In this document: one piece after another, positions 34,401-42,481 of the stretch
How positions within the stretch are numbered: position 1 is the stretch's first letter
Layout: each line of letters opens with the position of its first letter
NCBI GenBank assembly: GCA_041651175.1
Contig: JBAZJT010000001.1
Location: forward strand, 186,001 to 250,000
Origin: Elusimicrobiales bacterium
GTDB taxonomy: Bacteria; Elusimicrobiota; Elusimicrobia; Elusimicrobiales; Elusimicrobiaceae
Length of the DNA stretch: 64,000 nucleotides
Direction of reading: 5' to 3'
Translations under genes and position numbers: made by a program
The notes under the pieces: generated by a model
Told to the model about the DNA's origin: nothing
What the model saw: only the letters and a program-made list of their open reading frames with translations
Database searches by the model: none

Positions 34401-35899
34401 ACAAAGCCGTCTTGCTGGCCAGGAAAAAACTTCCGCCGCTCACCATGTCGGTAAAGCTGACGGTAGCGGTGTCGCTGTATCTTGCGTTCGCGCTTTCGCT
34501 GCTGACGGGGATGATAATACATCTCCAGAAGGAGAACTTCGCCATCAAGGCCAAGGAATCCGCCTATACCGTCATATCCGAGATTTCCACCGCGGTGTTC
34601 CATAAATGGAAACCCTCCGTCTCGGCGCGGGCCAACGCCGCCGCGCTGGGCGGCTACGAGAGCATAAAGCAGCTGGCTTACGACGACGAATATATCGCCT
34701 ACGCGGTGTTCCAGGATTCCAAAAACAATATCCGCTTCATAGCCAAAAGCCTGCCGGATTACGTGTGGATGATGCAGCGCTCCAAGATGGACGCCTACAC
34801 CCAGCGCGTCCTCAACACCAGCGGCATGGCGGCGCGGCAGCTGGCCTCTTACCCCGAAGGCTCGGTAACGGAATATGTGAGCGCCGTCCACGGCGCGGAC
34901 AAAAAGCTGCTGGGGCTGGCGCGCGTGGGCATATCCGACAAGAAGGTGGCCGCCGCCGCCGGCAAGCTGTCCAAGACGACGGTGATGAAAATACTCACCG
35001 TCAACCTGCTGGCGCTGGCGCTGGTGTCGCTGGCGGTGTTCTATCTGGCCTCCACCATAGAAAAGCGGCTGCGCCGCATGCACGAGCAGGCCCGGCAGCT
35101 GCTGGACGTGGGCGGCTCCGGCCCCGAATCGGCCAATGTGCTGATACAGCTCACCCACGAATTTGAGGAGATAGAGACGCTTGTCAGCTCCCTAAAGCGC
35201 AAGTTCATAGAGCTTGCCAGCACCATAAGCCACGAGTTCCGCTCCCCCCTCCAGGCCATAGGCGGCTATGCCGATTTCCTGCGCCGCGGCTATGCCGGCC
35301 CCATAACCCCGGAGCAGGACAAATACCTCAAAATCATAGGCGAAAATGCCGAGCGTTTCCAGGGCTTTATCAACAATGTCATGGACCTGGTGCGGCTGGG
35401 GGGCGGCGGGCTGCAACTGAGCCCGGCGGCCTTCCCCGCGGGCGAGATAATAGCGCGCGCCTGCGAGCTTTTCTCCAAACAGGCCGCCGAGAACAACATC
35501 AAGCTTGAAGCCGACCTTGCCCACAAGGATATATGGGCCTACGGCGATTCCAACCGCGTGTACCAGATTCTTGTGAATCTGATTTCCAACTCGCTCAAAT
35601 TCGTCCCCTCCGGCGGCAGCATAAGCGCCGGCTGCCGCGCCTCCGGCAACATGGTGGAGTTTTATGTGGCAGACACCGGCCCCGGCATCCCCGCCGCCGG
35701 GCAAAGCAAGCTCTTTTCGGAATTTTACCAGGTGCCGGGGATGGAGCCTGCCCGCGGCTACAAGGGCCTGGGAATCGGCCTTGCGCTGTGCAAGAAACTC
35801 ACCGAGGCGCAGGGCGGAACGATAAGGCTTGAAAGCGCGGAGGGCGAGGGCGCGGCGGTGTTTTTCACGCTGCCTGCGGCATACACGCTTAAATCATGA
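34397..35899 (+). CDS. Membrane sensor histidine kinase
   Basis: 500 aa. TM1 about 17-42, extracytoplasmic sensor about 43-195, TM2 about 197-219, a coiled linker, HisKA with His279 in STISHEFRSP, and HATPase_c with N-box NLISNSLKF, DTGPGIP (G1) and KGLGIGLALCKKL (G2). All catalytic motifs intact. The sensor domain is a PDC-like size but its ligand cannot be told. Coupled by overlaps to a receiver upstream and an OmpR-type regulator downstream. Confidence 0.95.
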   Translation: MNKAVLLARKKLPPLTMSVKLTVAVSLYLAFALSLLTGMIIHLQKENFAIKAKESAYTVISEISTAVFHKWKPSVSARANAAALGGYESIKQLAYDDEYIAYAVFQDSKNNIRFIAKSLPDYVWMMQRSKMDAYTQRVLNTSGMAARQLASYPEGSVTEYVSAVHGADKKLLGLARVGISDKKVAAAAGKLSKTTVMKILTVNLLALALVSLAVFYLASTIEKRLRRMHEQARQLLDVGGSGPESANVLIQLTHEFEEIETLVSSLKRKFIELASTISHEFRSPLQAIGGYADFLRRGYAGPITPEQDKYLKIIGENAERFQGFINNVMDLVRLGGGGLQLSPAAFPAGEIIARACELFSKQAAENNIKLEADLAHKDIWAYGDSNRVYQILVNLISNSLKFVPSGGSISAGCRASGNMVEFYVADTGPGIPAAGQSKLFSEFYQVPGMEPARGYKGLGIGLALCKKLTEAQGGTIRLESAEGEGAAVFFTLPAAYTLKS

Positions 35900-36591
35900 A
35901 CAAAAGGCTCATACTGGTGGTGGAGGACGATCCGGCCATCTGCCGGCTTATCGCCCAGACTCTGGAAAAAGAAGGCTACCGCGCCCGCAAGGCCAAAACC
36001 ATCGGAGAGGCGCGCGACAGCGTGCGCAACTCCCGCCCGGACATGATAATACTGGACCGCCGCCTCCCCGACGGCGACGGGCTGGAGCTGTGCCGCGCGC
36101 TTAAAACCGGCTCCGATGCGCTGCCCGCGCCGATATTGTTTCTGACCTCCAAAAACAGCACATCCGACAAGGTGGTCGGTCTTAAAATGGGCGCGGACGA
36201 CTATCTGACAAAACCCTTTGAACTAGACGAGATGCTGGCCCGCGTGGAGGCGCTTATGCGCCGCAGCGGCCCGCGCGAGCAGAGCGACCGGCACGAGTAC
36301 GCCGGCATCGCGCTGGATGCGGAGCAGCACCAGTGCATAGTGGACGGCAAATGGGTCCGCCTCTGGCCCAAGGAATTTGAACTGCTGAAGCTGTTCCTTT
36401 CAAAACCCGGCAAGGTTTTAAGCAAGGAACACATTTGCCGCCGCATATGGGGGCATGACTTCATAGACACATCGCGGGCGGTGGAAATGTCGGTGCGGCG
36501 GCTGCGCGCAAGGCTTGGTCCCGGCGGCTGGATGATAAAAACGGTCAAAGGCTACGGGTTCATGCTCTCGTCTGAAAAGGAAAGCGGATAA
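35896..36591 (+). CDS. OmpR/PhoB family response regulator
   Basis: 231 aa: receiver (1-120, phosphoacceptor Asp54 in ILDRRLPDGDG, Lys in YLTKPF) and a winged-helix DNA-binding domain (about 135-228, with WPKEFELLKLFLSKPGKVLSKE and the RAVEMSVRRLRARLG recognition helix). Starts at ATG overlapping the kinase stop. The likely cognate regulator of the kinase. Confidence 0.95.
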   Translation: MNKRLILVVEDDPAICRLIAQTLEKEGYRARKAKTIGEARDSVRNSRPDMIILDRRLPDGDGLELCRALKTGSDALPAPILFLTSKNSTSDKVVGLKMGADDYLTKPFELDEMLARVEALMRRSGPREQSDRHEYAGIALDAEQHQCIVDGKWVRLWPKEFELLKLFLSKPGKVLSKEHICRRIWGHDFIDTSRAVEMSVRRLRARLGPGGWMIKTVKGYGFMLSSEKESG

Positions 36592-36600
36592 CGGGCTTAT

Positions 36601-36615
36601 CCTGAAAATTTCAGG
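36601..36615. repeat. Solo CCTGAAAATTTCAGG palindrome between convergent genes
   Basis: A 15-bp perfect palindrome 9 bp after the response-regulator stop and abutting the TAA (36616-36618) of the GH57 gene. It equals the hairpin end of the ~160-bp repeat at 28.4/29.3 kb without its interior. Confidence 0.8.
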
Positions 36616-39090
36616 TTACGCAAGCCGGGAACCGCGCAGTTTTGAAATAATTCCGTCAACACTGATGTTGAGTTCGGCGTAAAGCTCAAGGAGGGCAGAA
36701 TCCGTCTCCCTATCCGGCGGGACGCGGTTTTGCGCCTGCCAACGCTCAAACATCCGCATAACGCGGTTCTGGGCCTCAAACATCCAGTGGGACGCGCCGG
36801 AAGCCTTTGCCAGGCGGACAAATCTCAGCGCGGCGCGCGCGGTGTCCGGCGAGGGAGCCTCCTCCAGCGCTGACAGCGCGCCGCCGATAAGCCCGCCGAA
36901 AAGCTGCTGCACCGGCATTGTGTTTGCATCTATGCCGCAGGCGCGCACACGCGGCATGAAATCCGCCAGGGAATCCAGCCCCGCCAAATCTCCGCCGCTG
37001 AACCTTTCCAGCCAGGCCGCCAGGAACTGGCGCGCGCCGGACTGCGCCTCCGCGGCCATATCCTCCGGCACGGCAAGCCCCAGCGTGCGCCACTGCTCCA
37101 GCAGAGGCAGCGCCTCGGCGAACAGCTTTATGCGCGCGCCGGACAATTCCTTTATGCGGCTTTTGTGAATCATGCGCAGCACCGACATGCGCGCCTCCGG
37201 CAGCAGGTTTTCAAGGCCGATTCCCCGGCCCATAATCTCCTCCAGCGCGGAGATGACGCTGCGGCAGGTCTTTCCCGGCGCGTCAAGCGAGGTTTCCAGC
37301 GCGGCGAACCTGCCGTCCGGATCTTCAAACCCCACGTAGCAGCGCGGCGGCGCGTCCGGCAGGCACAGCGCGCAGAACGCGGCGCGGTACCCCGCGGCCA
37401 GCGGCCGCTCCTCCGCCGAAACCACCCCCGCCGCGAAGCAGCCACCGTCAAAGGCGCGCAGCACGCTTTTCTCGTGCCGGAAATCAAACGAGTACAACCT
37501 GGACCGCTCCGGCATCTCTGAAAACAGCAGCCGTATGCCGTATTCGGCAAACACCGCCCCCGCCGTTACGCGCGAGCGCAACGCAAGTTTCGCAAACACC
37601 TGCCCGCCGTCGCCCAGTTCCGCGATATTGCAGGGAGCGCACGCCAGAGCGGCGGCGAATTTGCCCTCCAGCCCCGGAAACCCCAGCTCCGCCGCGATGT
37701 CCATGGCGCGGGCGGCATATTTGAGGTTCTGCACCGCCTCTATGCGCGAAATATCGGAAAAAAACCAGCCGCAGGAGGTGAACATGTACATCGCGTATTT
37801 CTGCATCTCCAGCAGCGCAAGCGCGCGCTCCGTCCGCGCCGGATCCGGCGGCAGGCGGCAATGCTTTGCCAGGAACCGGTCCCGCTGCGAAGGGTCCGCC
37901 AGAACCTCTATATATTCATCCCGCGCCTGCCAGGGCGAATGGAAAATCTCCTCCCCGGCTTTTTCAAAGACGGCGGCCAGCTCGCGCGAAAGCATGTCCA
38001 GCGCGGCGCGCAGCGGCGCGCGCCATTTCTGGTGCTGCCCGTTTTCCGCGCCGCAGCCGCAGTTCTCCTTCCAGCGGCCCACGCCGTGGACGCAGCTCCA
38101 GGAGCTGCCCTCGCCGCAAGGGCCTGAATTCAGCTCCGCCTCCCACAGGGGCGGGTGCGCGTCCAGATACGCGCCGTAATTGGTGATTTCAATGCCGCGC
38201 CGGGCAAGCTCGTGCCGGAAAAGATGCGCCAGCGTCAGGTCGGCGAACTTGTGGTGGTGGCCGTAAGTCTCGCCGTCGGTGGCGGTGTGGACAAGCTGGT
38301 CCTCCGCGGCATTGGGGTCAAAGGCCGCGTCAAAGCGCGCGGCGGCGGAAGACGAGTCCTTCATCGCCCGCTCAAACGCTATCGCGCGGGAAAGCTCGCC
38401 GTCATAGAAAAACAGCGCGATACTCCTGCCGGGCAGCGGCTCGCCGCGCCCGTCCCTGTCCTGCCACAGATACGGCCTGCGCGGGTCAATGGAGCCGTCC
38501 GGGACGTTTTTCCACTCGCCGCCCGGGGGGCGCGCGCGGCGCGCCTGCCGGGGCGAGAGGATAACATAGCGCATTTTCTGGTCTATAAGCAGGCGCAGCA
38601 CATCGTCGCTGCATGCGGTTTCCGGCAGCCACATCGCCTCGGGGCGGCGGCCAAACCGGCGCTCAAAATCGGCTATGCCCCAGAATATCTGGGTAAGCCG
38701 GTCCCGGAAACCCGTCAGCGGCAGTATGGTGTGGTTGTAGGGCTGGGCCAGCGCGTTGCCGTGCCCCAGCCTGGCGGCGCTTTCCCTGTCGGCCTCCAGG
38801 ATGCGGGCATAATCGTCCGGGAATCTGGCGGCGTACCAGTTAAGCAGCGTGGGGCCGAAATTGAAGCTGAGATACCGATAGTTGTTTACAACGTCCACCA
38901 CGGCGGCCTGATGGTCGTTGATGCGGGCCATGCCGTTGGGGATATAGCATTCAAAGGCGATACGCTCGTTCCAGTCGTGGTATGGATGGGCGGACGGCTC
39001 CAGCTCCACATGCCCAAGCCACGGATTCTCGCGCGGGGGCTGGTAGAAATGGCCGTGTATGACAACGTATTTTTTCGGCGCGGCGGGCAT
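36616..39090 (-). CDS. GH57 family glycoside hydrolase with DUF3536
   Basis: About 824 aa. N-terminal GH57 barrel with HGHFYQPPR at 12-20, probable nucleophile Glu157 in MWLPETACSDD and probable acid Asp272 in TDGETYGHHH, followed by the DUF3536-type C-terminal helical region. Family members act on alpha-1,4-glucans; with MalQ and Pgm it suggests glycogen turnover. I chose ATG 39090; an in-frame GTG at 39099 is possible, and neither has a clear Shine-Dalgarno. Located 13 bp after a Cys-rich small gene. Confidence 0.9.
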   Translation of the reverse strand: MPAAPKKYVVIHGHFYQPPRENPWLGHVELEPSAHPYHDWNERIAFECYIPNGMARINDHQAAVVDVVNNYRYLSFNFGPTLLNWYAARFPDDYARILEADRESAARLGHGNALAQPYNHTILPLTGFRDRLTQIFWGIADFERRFGRRPEAMWLPETACSDDVLRLLIDQKMRYVILSPRQARRARPPGGEWKNVPDGSIDPRRPYLWQDRDGRGEPLPGRSIALFFYDGELSRAIAFERAMKDSSSAAARFDAAFDPNAAEDQLVHTATDGETYGHHHKFADLTLAHLFRHELARRGIEITNYGAYLDAHPPLWEAELNSGPCGEGSSWSCVHGVGRWKENCGCGAENGQHQKWRAPLRAALDMLSRELAAVFEKAGEEIFHSPWQARDEYIEVLADPSQRDRFLAKHCRLPPDPARTERALALLEMQKYAMYMFTSCGWFFSDISRIEAVQNLKYAARAMDIAAELGFPGLEGKFAAALACAPCNIAELGDGGQVFAKLALRSRVTAGAVFAEYGIRLLFSEMPERSRLYSFDFRHEKSVLRAFDGGCFAAGVVSAEERPLAAGYRAAFCALCLPDAPPRCYVGFEDPDGRFAALETSLDAPGKTCRSVISALEEIMGRGIGLENLLPEARMSVLRMIHKSRIKELSGARIKLFAEALPLLEQWRTLGLAVPEDMAAEAQSGARQFLAAWLERFSGGDLAGLDSLADFMPRVRACGIDANTMPVQQLFGGLIGGALSALEEAPSPDTARAALRFVRLAKASGASHWMFEAQNRVMRMFERWQAQNRVPPDRETDSALLELYAELNISVDGIISKLRGSRLA

Positions 39091-39103
39091 GGGGGGCACG
39101 CGC

Positions 39104-39316
39104 TCAGTCCGCGCCGCAGCAGCCGGAGGAGCAATCGTCCATGGAAGGGCAGCCTCCGCCGGAGCAACACGGGCCGCCGCAATTGGCGTGGCCGCCGGAT
39201 TTCTTCAGCGACGGAATGTCTTCCGAGATTTTAACCACTTTGCCCAGCTTCTTGTCGTAGACATACCTGCCGGTGGGCGAATTTTTATGTTCAGGTTTTG
39301 GAATTTTGGCGGACAT
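39104..39316 (-). CDS. Small Cys-rich protein of unknown function
   Basis: 70 aa. The N-terminal half is basic (KIPKPEHKNSPTGRYVYDKKLGKVVKISEDIPSL), and the C-terminal third has seven Cys in a CGGPCC...GGCPS...DCSSGCC arrangement, likely a metal site. GAGAGG precedes the ATG. It lies between tRNA-Arg and the GH57 gene and is probably co-transcribed with the latter. I do not recognise the family. Confidence 0.65.
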   Translation of the reverse strand: MSAKIPKPEHKNSPTGRYVYDKKLGKVVKISEDIPSLKKSGGHANCGGPCCSGGGCPSMDDCSSGCCGAD

Positions 39317-39329
39317 GGTGAAATCCTCT

Positions 39330-39401
39330 CGCGCCCACTAGGAATCGAACCTAGATATCCAGCTTCGCAGGCTGGCACTCTATCCATTGAGCTATGGGCG
39401 C
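39330..39401 (-). tRNA. tRNA-Arg (anticodon GCG)
   Basis: Acceptor GCGCCCA/TGGGCGC, D loop AATGGATA typical of tRNA-Arg, anticodon arm CCAGC-CTGCGAA-GCTGG, four-nt variable region, T arm CTAGG-TTCGATT-CCTAG, discriminator G; CCA not encoded. The seven-nt loop puts GCG at 34-36, reading CGC. Most bacteria instead use an ACG anticodon edited to ICG. Confidence 0.93.
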
Positions 39402-39464
39402 AAAACCGCCTTTCGCGGCGCAAGGCCGCGCGGGCAGTTATTTATTCTATCACTTTTGACGGCG

Positions 39465-39716
39465 CTATTTCAGATGCTTGGCGACGATTTTATTCATCTC
39501 AAACATGCTGATCTGGTTTTTCTCGAATATCGCCTTGAGCTTGTCGTCGGCGTTTATCATCCGCTTGTTGGCCTTGTCCTGCAGGCTGTGCTTCTTGATA
39601 TAGTCCCACAGTTTCTTGACCACTTCCGTGCGCGGAAGCGGATTTGCGCCTACCACCACCGCCAGTTTCTCGCTGGGCTGCAACGGCTTCATGAACGCGG
39701 CATTAGCTTTTGCCAT
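39465..39716 (-). CDS. SWIB/MDM2 domain protein
   Basis: 83 aa, essentially one SWIB domain (residues about 10-80: MKPLQPSEKLAVVVG through KLWDYIKKHSLQDKANKR to AIFEKNQISMFEMNKIVAKHL). The domain is eukaryote-associated (SWI/SNF complexes) but stand-alone versions occur in Chlamydiae and some other bacteria, where a chromatin or supercoiling role has been suggested. GGAGGAG precedes the ATG at 39716. It is 14 bp after pckA, an odd partner. Confidence 0.88.
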   Translation of the reverse strand: MAKANAAFMKPLQPSEKLAVVVGANPLPRTEVVKKLWDYIKKHSLQDKANKRMINADDKLKAIFEKNQISMFEMNKIVAKHLK

Positions 39717-39730
39717 ATGTCTCCTCCGAT

Positions 39731-41290
39731 TTATGACGGCCCCGCGGCTGTTACTTCCTTTGCGCAGCCGTCTTTGAATTTGCCGAAATTTTCGCCAAAC
39801 AGCGCCGCCAGCCGGCGGTACTTTTCCGCATGGGCGGCCTTGTCTTTCCACAGCAACCGCTGGTCCAGCATGTTCTCCGGCACGCCCGGGCAGGACTGCG
39901 GGACGCCGAAACCGAAAACCGGGTCTTTAGCGAACGGGACGCCGTCCAGCCTGCCGTCCAGCGCGGCGCCCAGCATGGCGCGGGTGTGTTTTATCGCTAC
40001 GCGGCTGCCCTCGCCATACGGCCCGCCCACCCAGCCGGTGTTGACCAGCCAGCAGCGGACATTATGCTTTATTATATTCTTTTTGAGCAATTGCGCGTAC
40101 AGCGCCGGATGATGCGCCATGAAAGGCGCGCCAAAGCACGCGCTGAAGACGGCCTGCGGCTCGCTGAGCCCCACCTCGGTCCCGCCCACCTTGGCGGTGT
40201 AGCCGGATATGAAATGGTAAAGGGCCTGTTCCGGCGACAGGCGCGCCAACGGCGGCATCACGCCGAAAGCGTCGCAGGTAAGCATCACCAGGTCTTTGGG
40301 ATGGGGGCCTTTTTTGGACGGCTCGGCATTGGCTATGAAATCCAGCGGATAGCCGGCGCGGGTGTTGGGGGTTACGGAGCCGTCGTCAAGGTCCAGCGCG
40401 CCGGCGGCGTTGACCGGCACATTCTCTATCACCGTGCCGAAACGGCGGGTGCAGCCGTAAATCTGCGGCTCGGCCTGCTCGGACAGATTTATCACCTTGG
40501 CGTAGCAGCCGCCTTCAAAGTTGAATATGCCGACGTCGTTCCAGCCATGCTCGTCGTCGCCCACAAGGCGGCGGGAAGGGTCCGCCGAGAGGCTGGTTTT
40601 GCCGGTGCCGGAAAGCCCGAAAAACAGCGCCGCGCCGCCGTCCGCGCCGATATTGGCGGAACAGTGCATCGTCATTATCCCCTTAAGCGGCAGCAGATAA
40701 TTCATGGCCGTAAACAGCGATTTCTTTATTTCCCCCGCATAGGCCGTGCCGCCGATGAGAACCATCCGGCGCGCGAAATTGATGATTATGAATGTTTCGG
40801 AGCGGGTGCCGTCGGTTGCGGGGTCCGCCTTGCAGCCGGGGAAAGCCAGCACGGTGAAATCCGGCGCGAAACCTTCCGCCGGGGCCTCTATAAACAGGTT
40901 TTTGGCGAACAGGTTCTGCCAGGCATATTCGTTGATTACACGCACCGCCAGGCGGCTGCTTTCGTCTGCGCCGACGAAACAATCCCTGGTGAAAATATCG
41001 CGTCCGGCGGCGTATTTGAGCATTTTGTCCAGCAGCCGGTTGAAAACCTCTTCGCTGACGGCTTTGTTGCCCTCGCTCCACCAGATTTTGCCTTCGCTGG
41101 CAGGCTCCCGCACGAAAAACCTGTCTCCCGGAGAGCGTCCGGTATGCTTTCCCGTCATCACGGCAAGCGGGCCGCCCAGCGCAATCCTGCCCTCGCGCCG
41201 CAGCACGGACTGCTCGTAGAGCGCCGGGACCGATAAATTGCGGTAAACCGTCCCGCTTGTCTTTATTTCAAAACCGTCATGGCCTTCCAT
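39731..41290 (-). CDS. pckA: Phosphoenolpyruvate carboxykinase (ATP)
   Basis: Converts oxaloacetate and ATP to PEP, CO2 and ADP; gluconeogenesis. 519 aa. Kinase-1a loop GLSGTGKTS at 225-233, metal-binding LVGDDEHGW and the early TGRSPGDRF motif (about 50-58). These features and length define the ATP-dependent type. GGAG lies 8 nt before the ATG; the gene begins 1 bp after the aminotransferase stop, linking aspartate to oxaloacetate to PEP. Confidence 0.96.
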   Translation of the reverse strand: MEGHDGFEIKTSGTVYRNLSVPALYEQSVLRREGRIALGGPLAVMTGKHTGRSPGDRFFVREPASEGKIWWSEGNKAVSEEVFNRLLDKMLKYAAGRDIFTRDCFVGADESSRLAVRVINEYAWQNLFAKNLFIEAPAEGFAPDFTVLAFPGCKADPATDGTRSETFIIINFARRMVLIGGTAYAGEIKKSLFTAMNYLLPLKGIMTMHCSANIGADGGAALFFGLSGTGKTSLSADPSRRLVGDDEHGWNDVGIFNFEGGCYAKVINLSEQAEPQIYGCTRRFGTVIENVPVNAAGALDLDDGSVTPNTRAGYPLDFIANAEPSKKGPHPKDLVMLTCDAFGVMPPLARLSPEQALYHFISGYTAKVGGTEVGLSEPQAVFSACFGAPFMAHHPALYAQLLKKNIIKHNVRCWLVNTGWVGGPYGEGSRVAIKHTRAMLGAALDGRLDGVPFAKDPVFGFGVPQSCPGVPENMLDQRLLWKDKAAHAEKYRRLAALFGENFGKFKDGCAKEVTAAGPS

Positions 41291-41291
41291 A

Positions 41292-42443
41292 TCAGTTCTC
41301 CAATTCGCGGCATATGCGCGCCGCGCCTTCGGCTATATCCTGTTTGCCGCCGCAAAAGCTGAGCCTGAGGAAACCTTCCATCCCGAACTCCCGGCCCGGC
41401 ACGGTAACCACCAGCGCGTTATCCAGCAGCCTTTTGCACAGTTTTGCCGAATCCGGCTCGTAGGCGCTGAAATCAGCAAAGCAATAGAAAGTCCCCTGCG
41501 GCGGGCGGATTTTCAGCTTTTTAAGGCCGGCAAGCCCGGCCAGCAGCGTATCCCGGTTCTCCAGCAGCGAGCGGCGCAACTGCTCCACGCAGTCCTGCGG
41601 GCCGTTCAGCGCGGCGGCGGCGCATTCCTGCGACAAATCGGACGGGCAGGAGGTTATCTGCCCCTGTATTCTGGCCATGGCAGCGGCAAGCCCCTTGTCC
41701 GACACGGACCAGCCGATTCTGAACCCCGTCATCCCGTAAACCTTGGAAACGCCGTTTATGACCACCACATGCGCGGCGTCTTTAACGAATTTGTAACACG
41801 AGGGCGGCCTTTTCCCCGCGAAAACGAGTTGATGGTAGATGTCGTCCATCACCAGGTATATGCCGCGCTTTTCGCAGAAGCGGGCGGTTTCCGCCACCAG
41901 ATTTTCCGAAAGCACCGCGCCGGAAGGGTTATTGGGGCTGTTGAGTATGATGGCGCGGGTTTTTCCGGTAACGGCGGCTTTGAGCGCGTCAAAAGACGGC
42001 TCAAAGCCCTCTTTGGGCCGGACTATGACCGGCCTGCCGCCGCAAAGCTTGACCATTTCGGGATAGCTCACCCAATACGGCGCGGGGAATACCACCTCGT
42101 CGCCCGGGTCCAGCGCGGCGGCCAGAAAGTTATACAGCGCCTGCTTGGCGCCGGAGGAGACCACTATTTCCGCAGGGGAAATCTCCCTGCCGTAATTGGC
42201 GGCGGTATATGCGGCTATTGCGGTTTTCAGCTTTTTGGAGCCGGAAACGGCGGTGTATTTGATCTTGCCGGAGCCAAGCCTTGCCACCCCCGCTTCCACG
42301 GCTGATGCCGGCGCGGGCAACAGCGGCTCCCCCCCGCCCAGATGGATTACAGGTTTGCCTTCCTCGCGCAGTTGCGCCGCTTTGGCGTTCAGCGCAAGCG
42401 TGGGAGAGTCTGCCAGTTCACAGGCCAGGCGGCTGATGTGCAT
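41292..42443 (-). CDS. Class I/II aminotransferase, aspartate aminotransferase-like
   Basis: 383 aa fold-type I PLP enzyme. Lys234 in INGVSKVYGMTGFRIGW is the Schiff-base lysine; NSPNNPSG (about 168-175) and FRIGW are family hallmarks. It resembles the thermophile-type aspartate/prephenate aminotransferase group. Coupling to pckA suggests it supplies oxaloacetate. The ATG at 42443 lies 7 nt after a TATAAT box, with no Shine-Dalgarno. Confidence 0.9.
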   Translation of the reverse strand: MHISRLACELADSPTLALNAKAAQLREEGKPVIHLGGGEPLLPAPASAVEAGVARLGSGKIKYTAVSGSKKLKTAIAAYTAANYGREISPAEIVVSSGAKQALYNFLAAALDPGDEVVFPAPYWVSYPEMVKLCGGRPVIVRPKEGFEPSFDALKAAVTGKTRAIILNSPNNPSGAVLSENLVAETARFCEKRGIYLVMDDIYHQLVFAGKRPPSCYKFVKDAAHVVVINGVSKVYGMTGFRIGWSVSDKGLAAAMARIQGQITSCPSDLSQECAAAALNGPQDCVEQLRRSLLENRDTLLAGLAGLKKLKIRPPQGTFYCFADFSAYEPDSAKLCKRLLDNALVVTVPGREFGMEGFLRLSFCGGKQDIAEGAARICRELEN

Positions 42444-42450
42444 TTCACTA

Positions 42451-42479
42451 ATTATAAGCAAAAATCGCGCCTAACTCAA
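42451..42479 (-). promoter_or_regulatory. Promoter for the aminotransferase-pckA-SWIB operon
   Basis: TTGAGT (42479-42474) and TATAAT (42456-42451) on the minus strand with a 17-bp spacer; the -10 ends 7 nt before the ATG, giving a leaderless message. Confidence 0.55.
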
Positions 42480-42481
42480 AC

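Noticed and set aside
38155..39234. 359-codon open frame antisense to the GH57 gene
   Set aside because: Sense strand carries catalytic GH57 motifs; the antisense product has no recognisable features.
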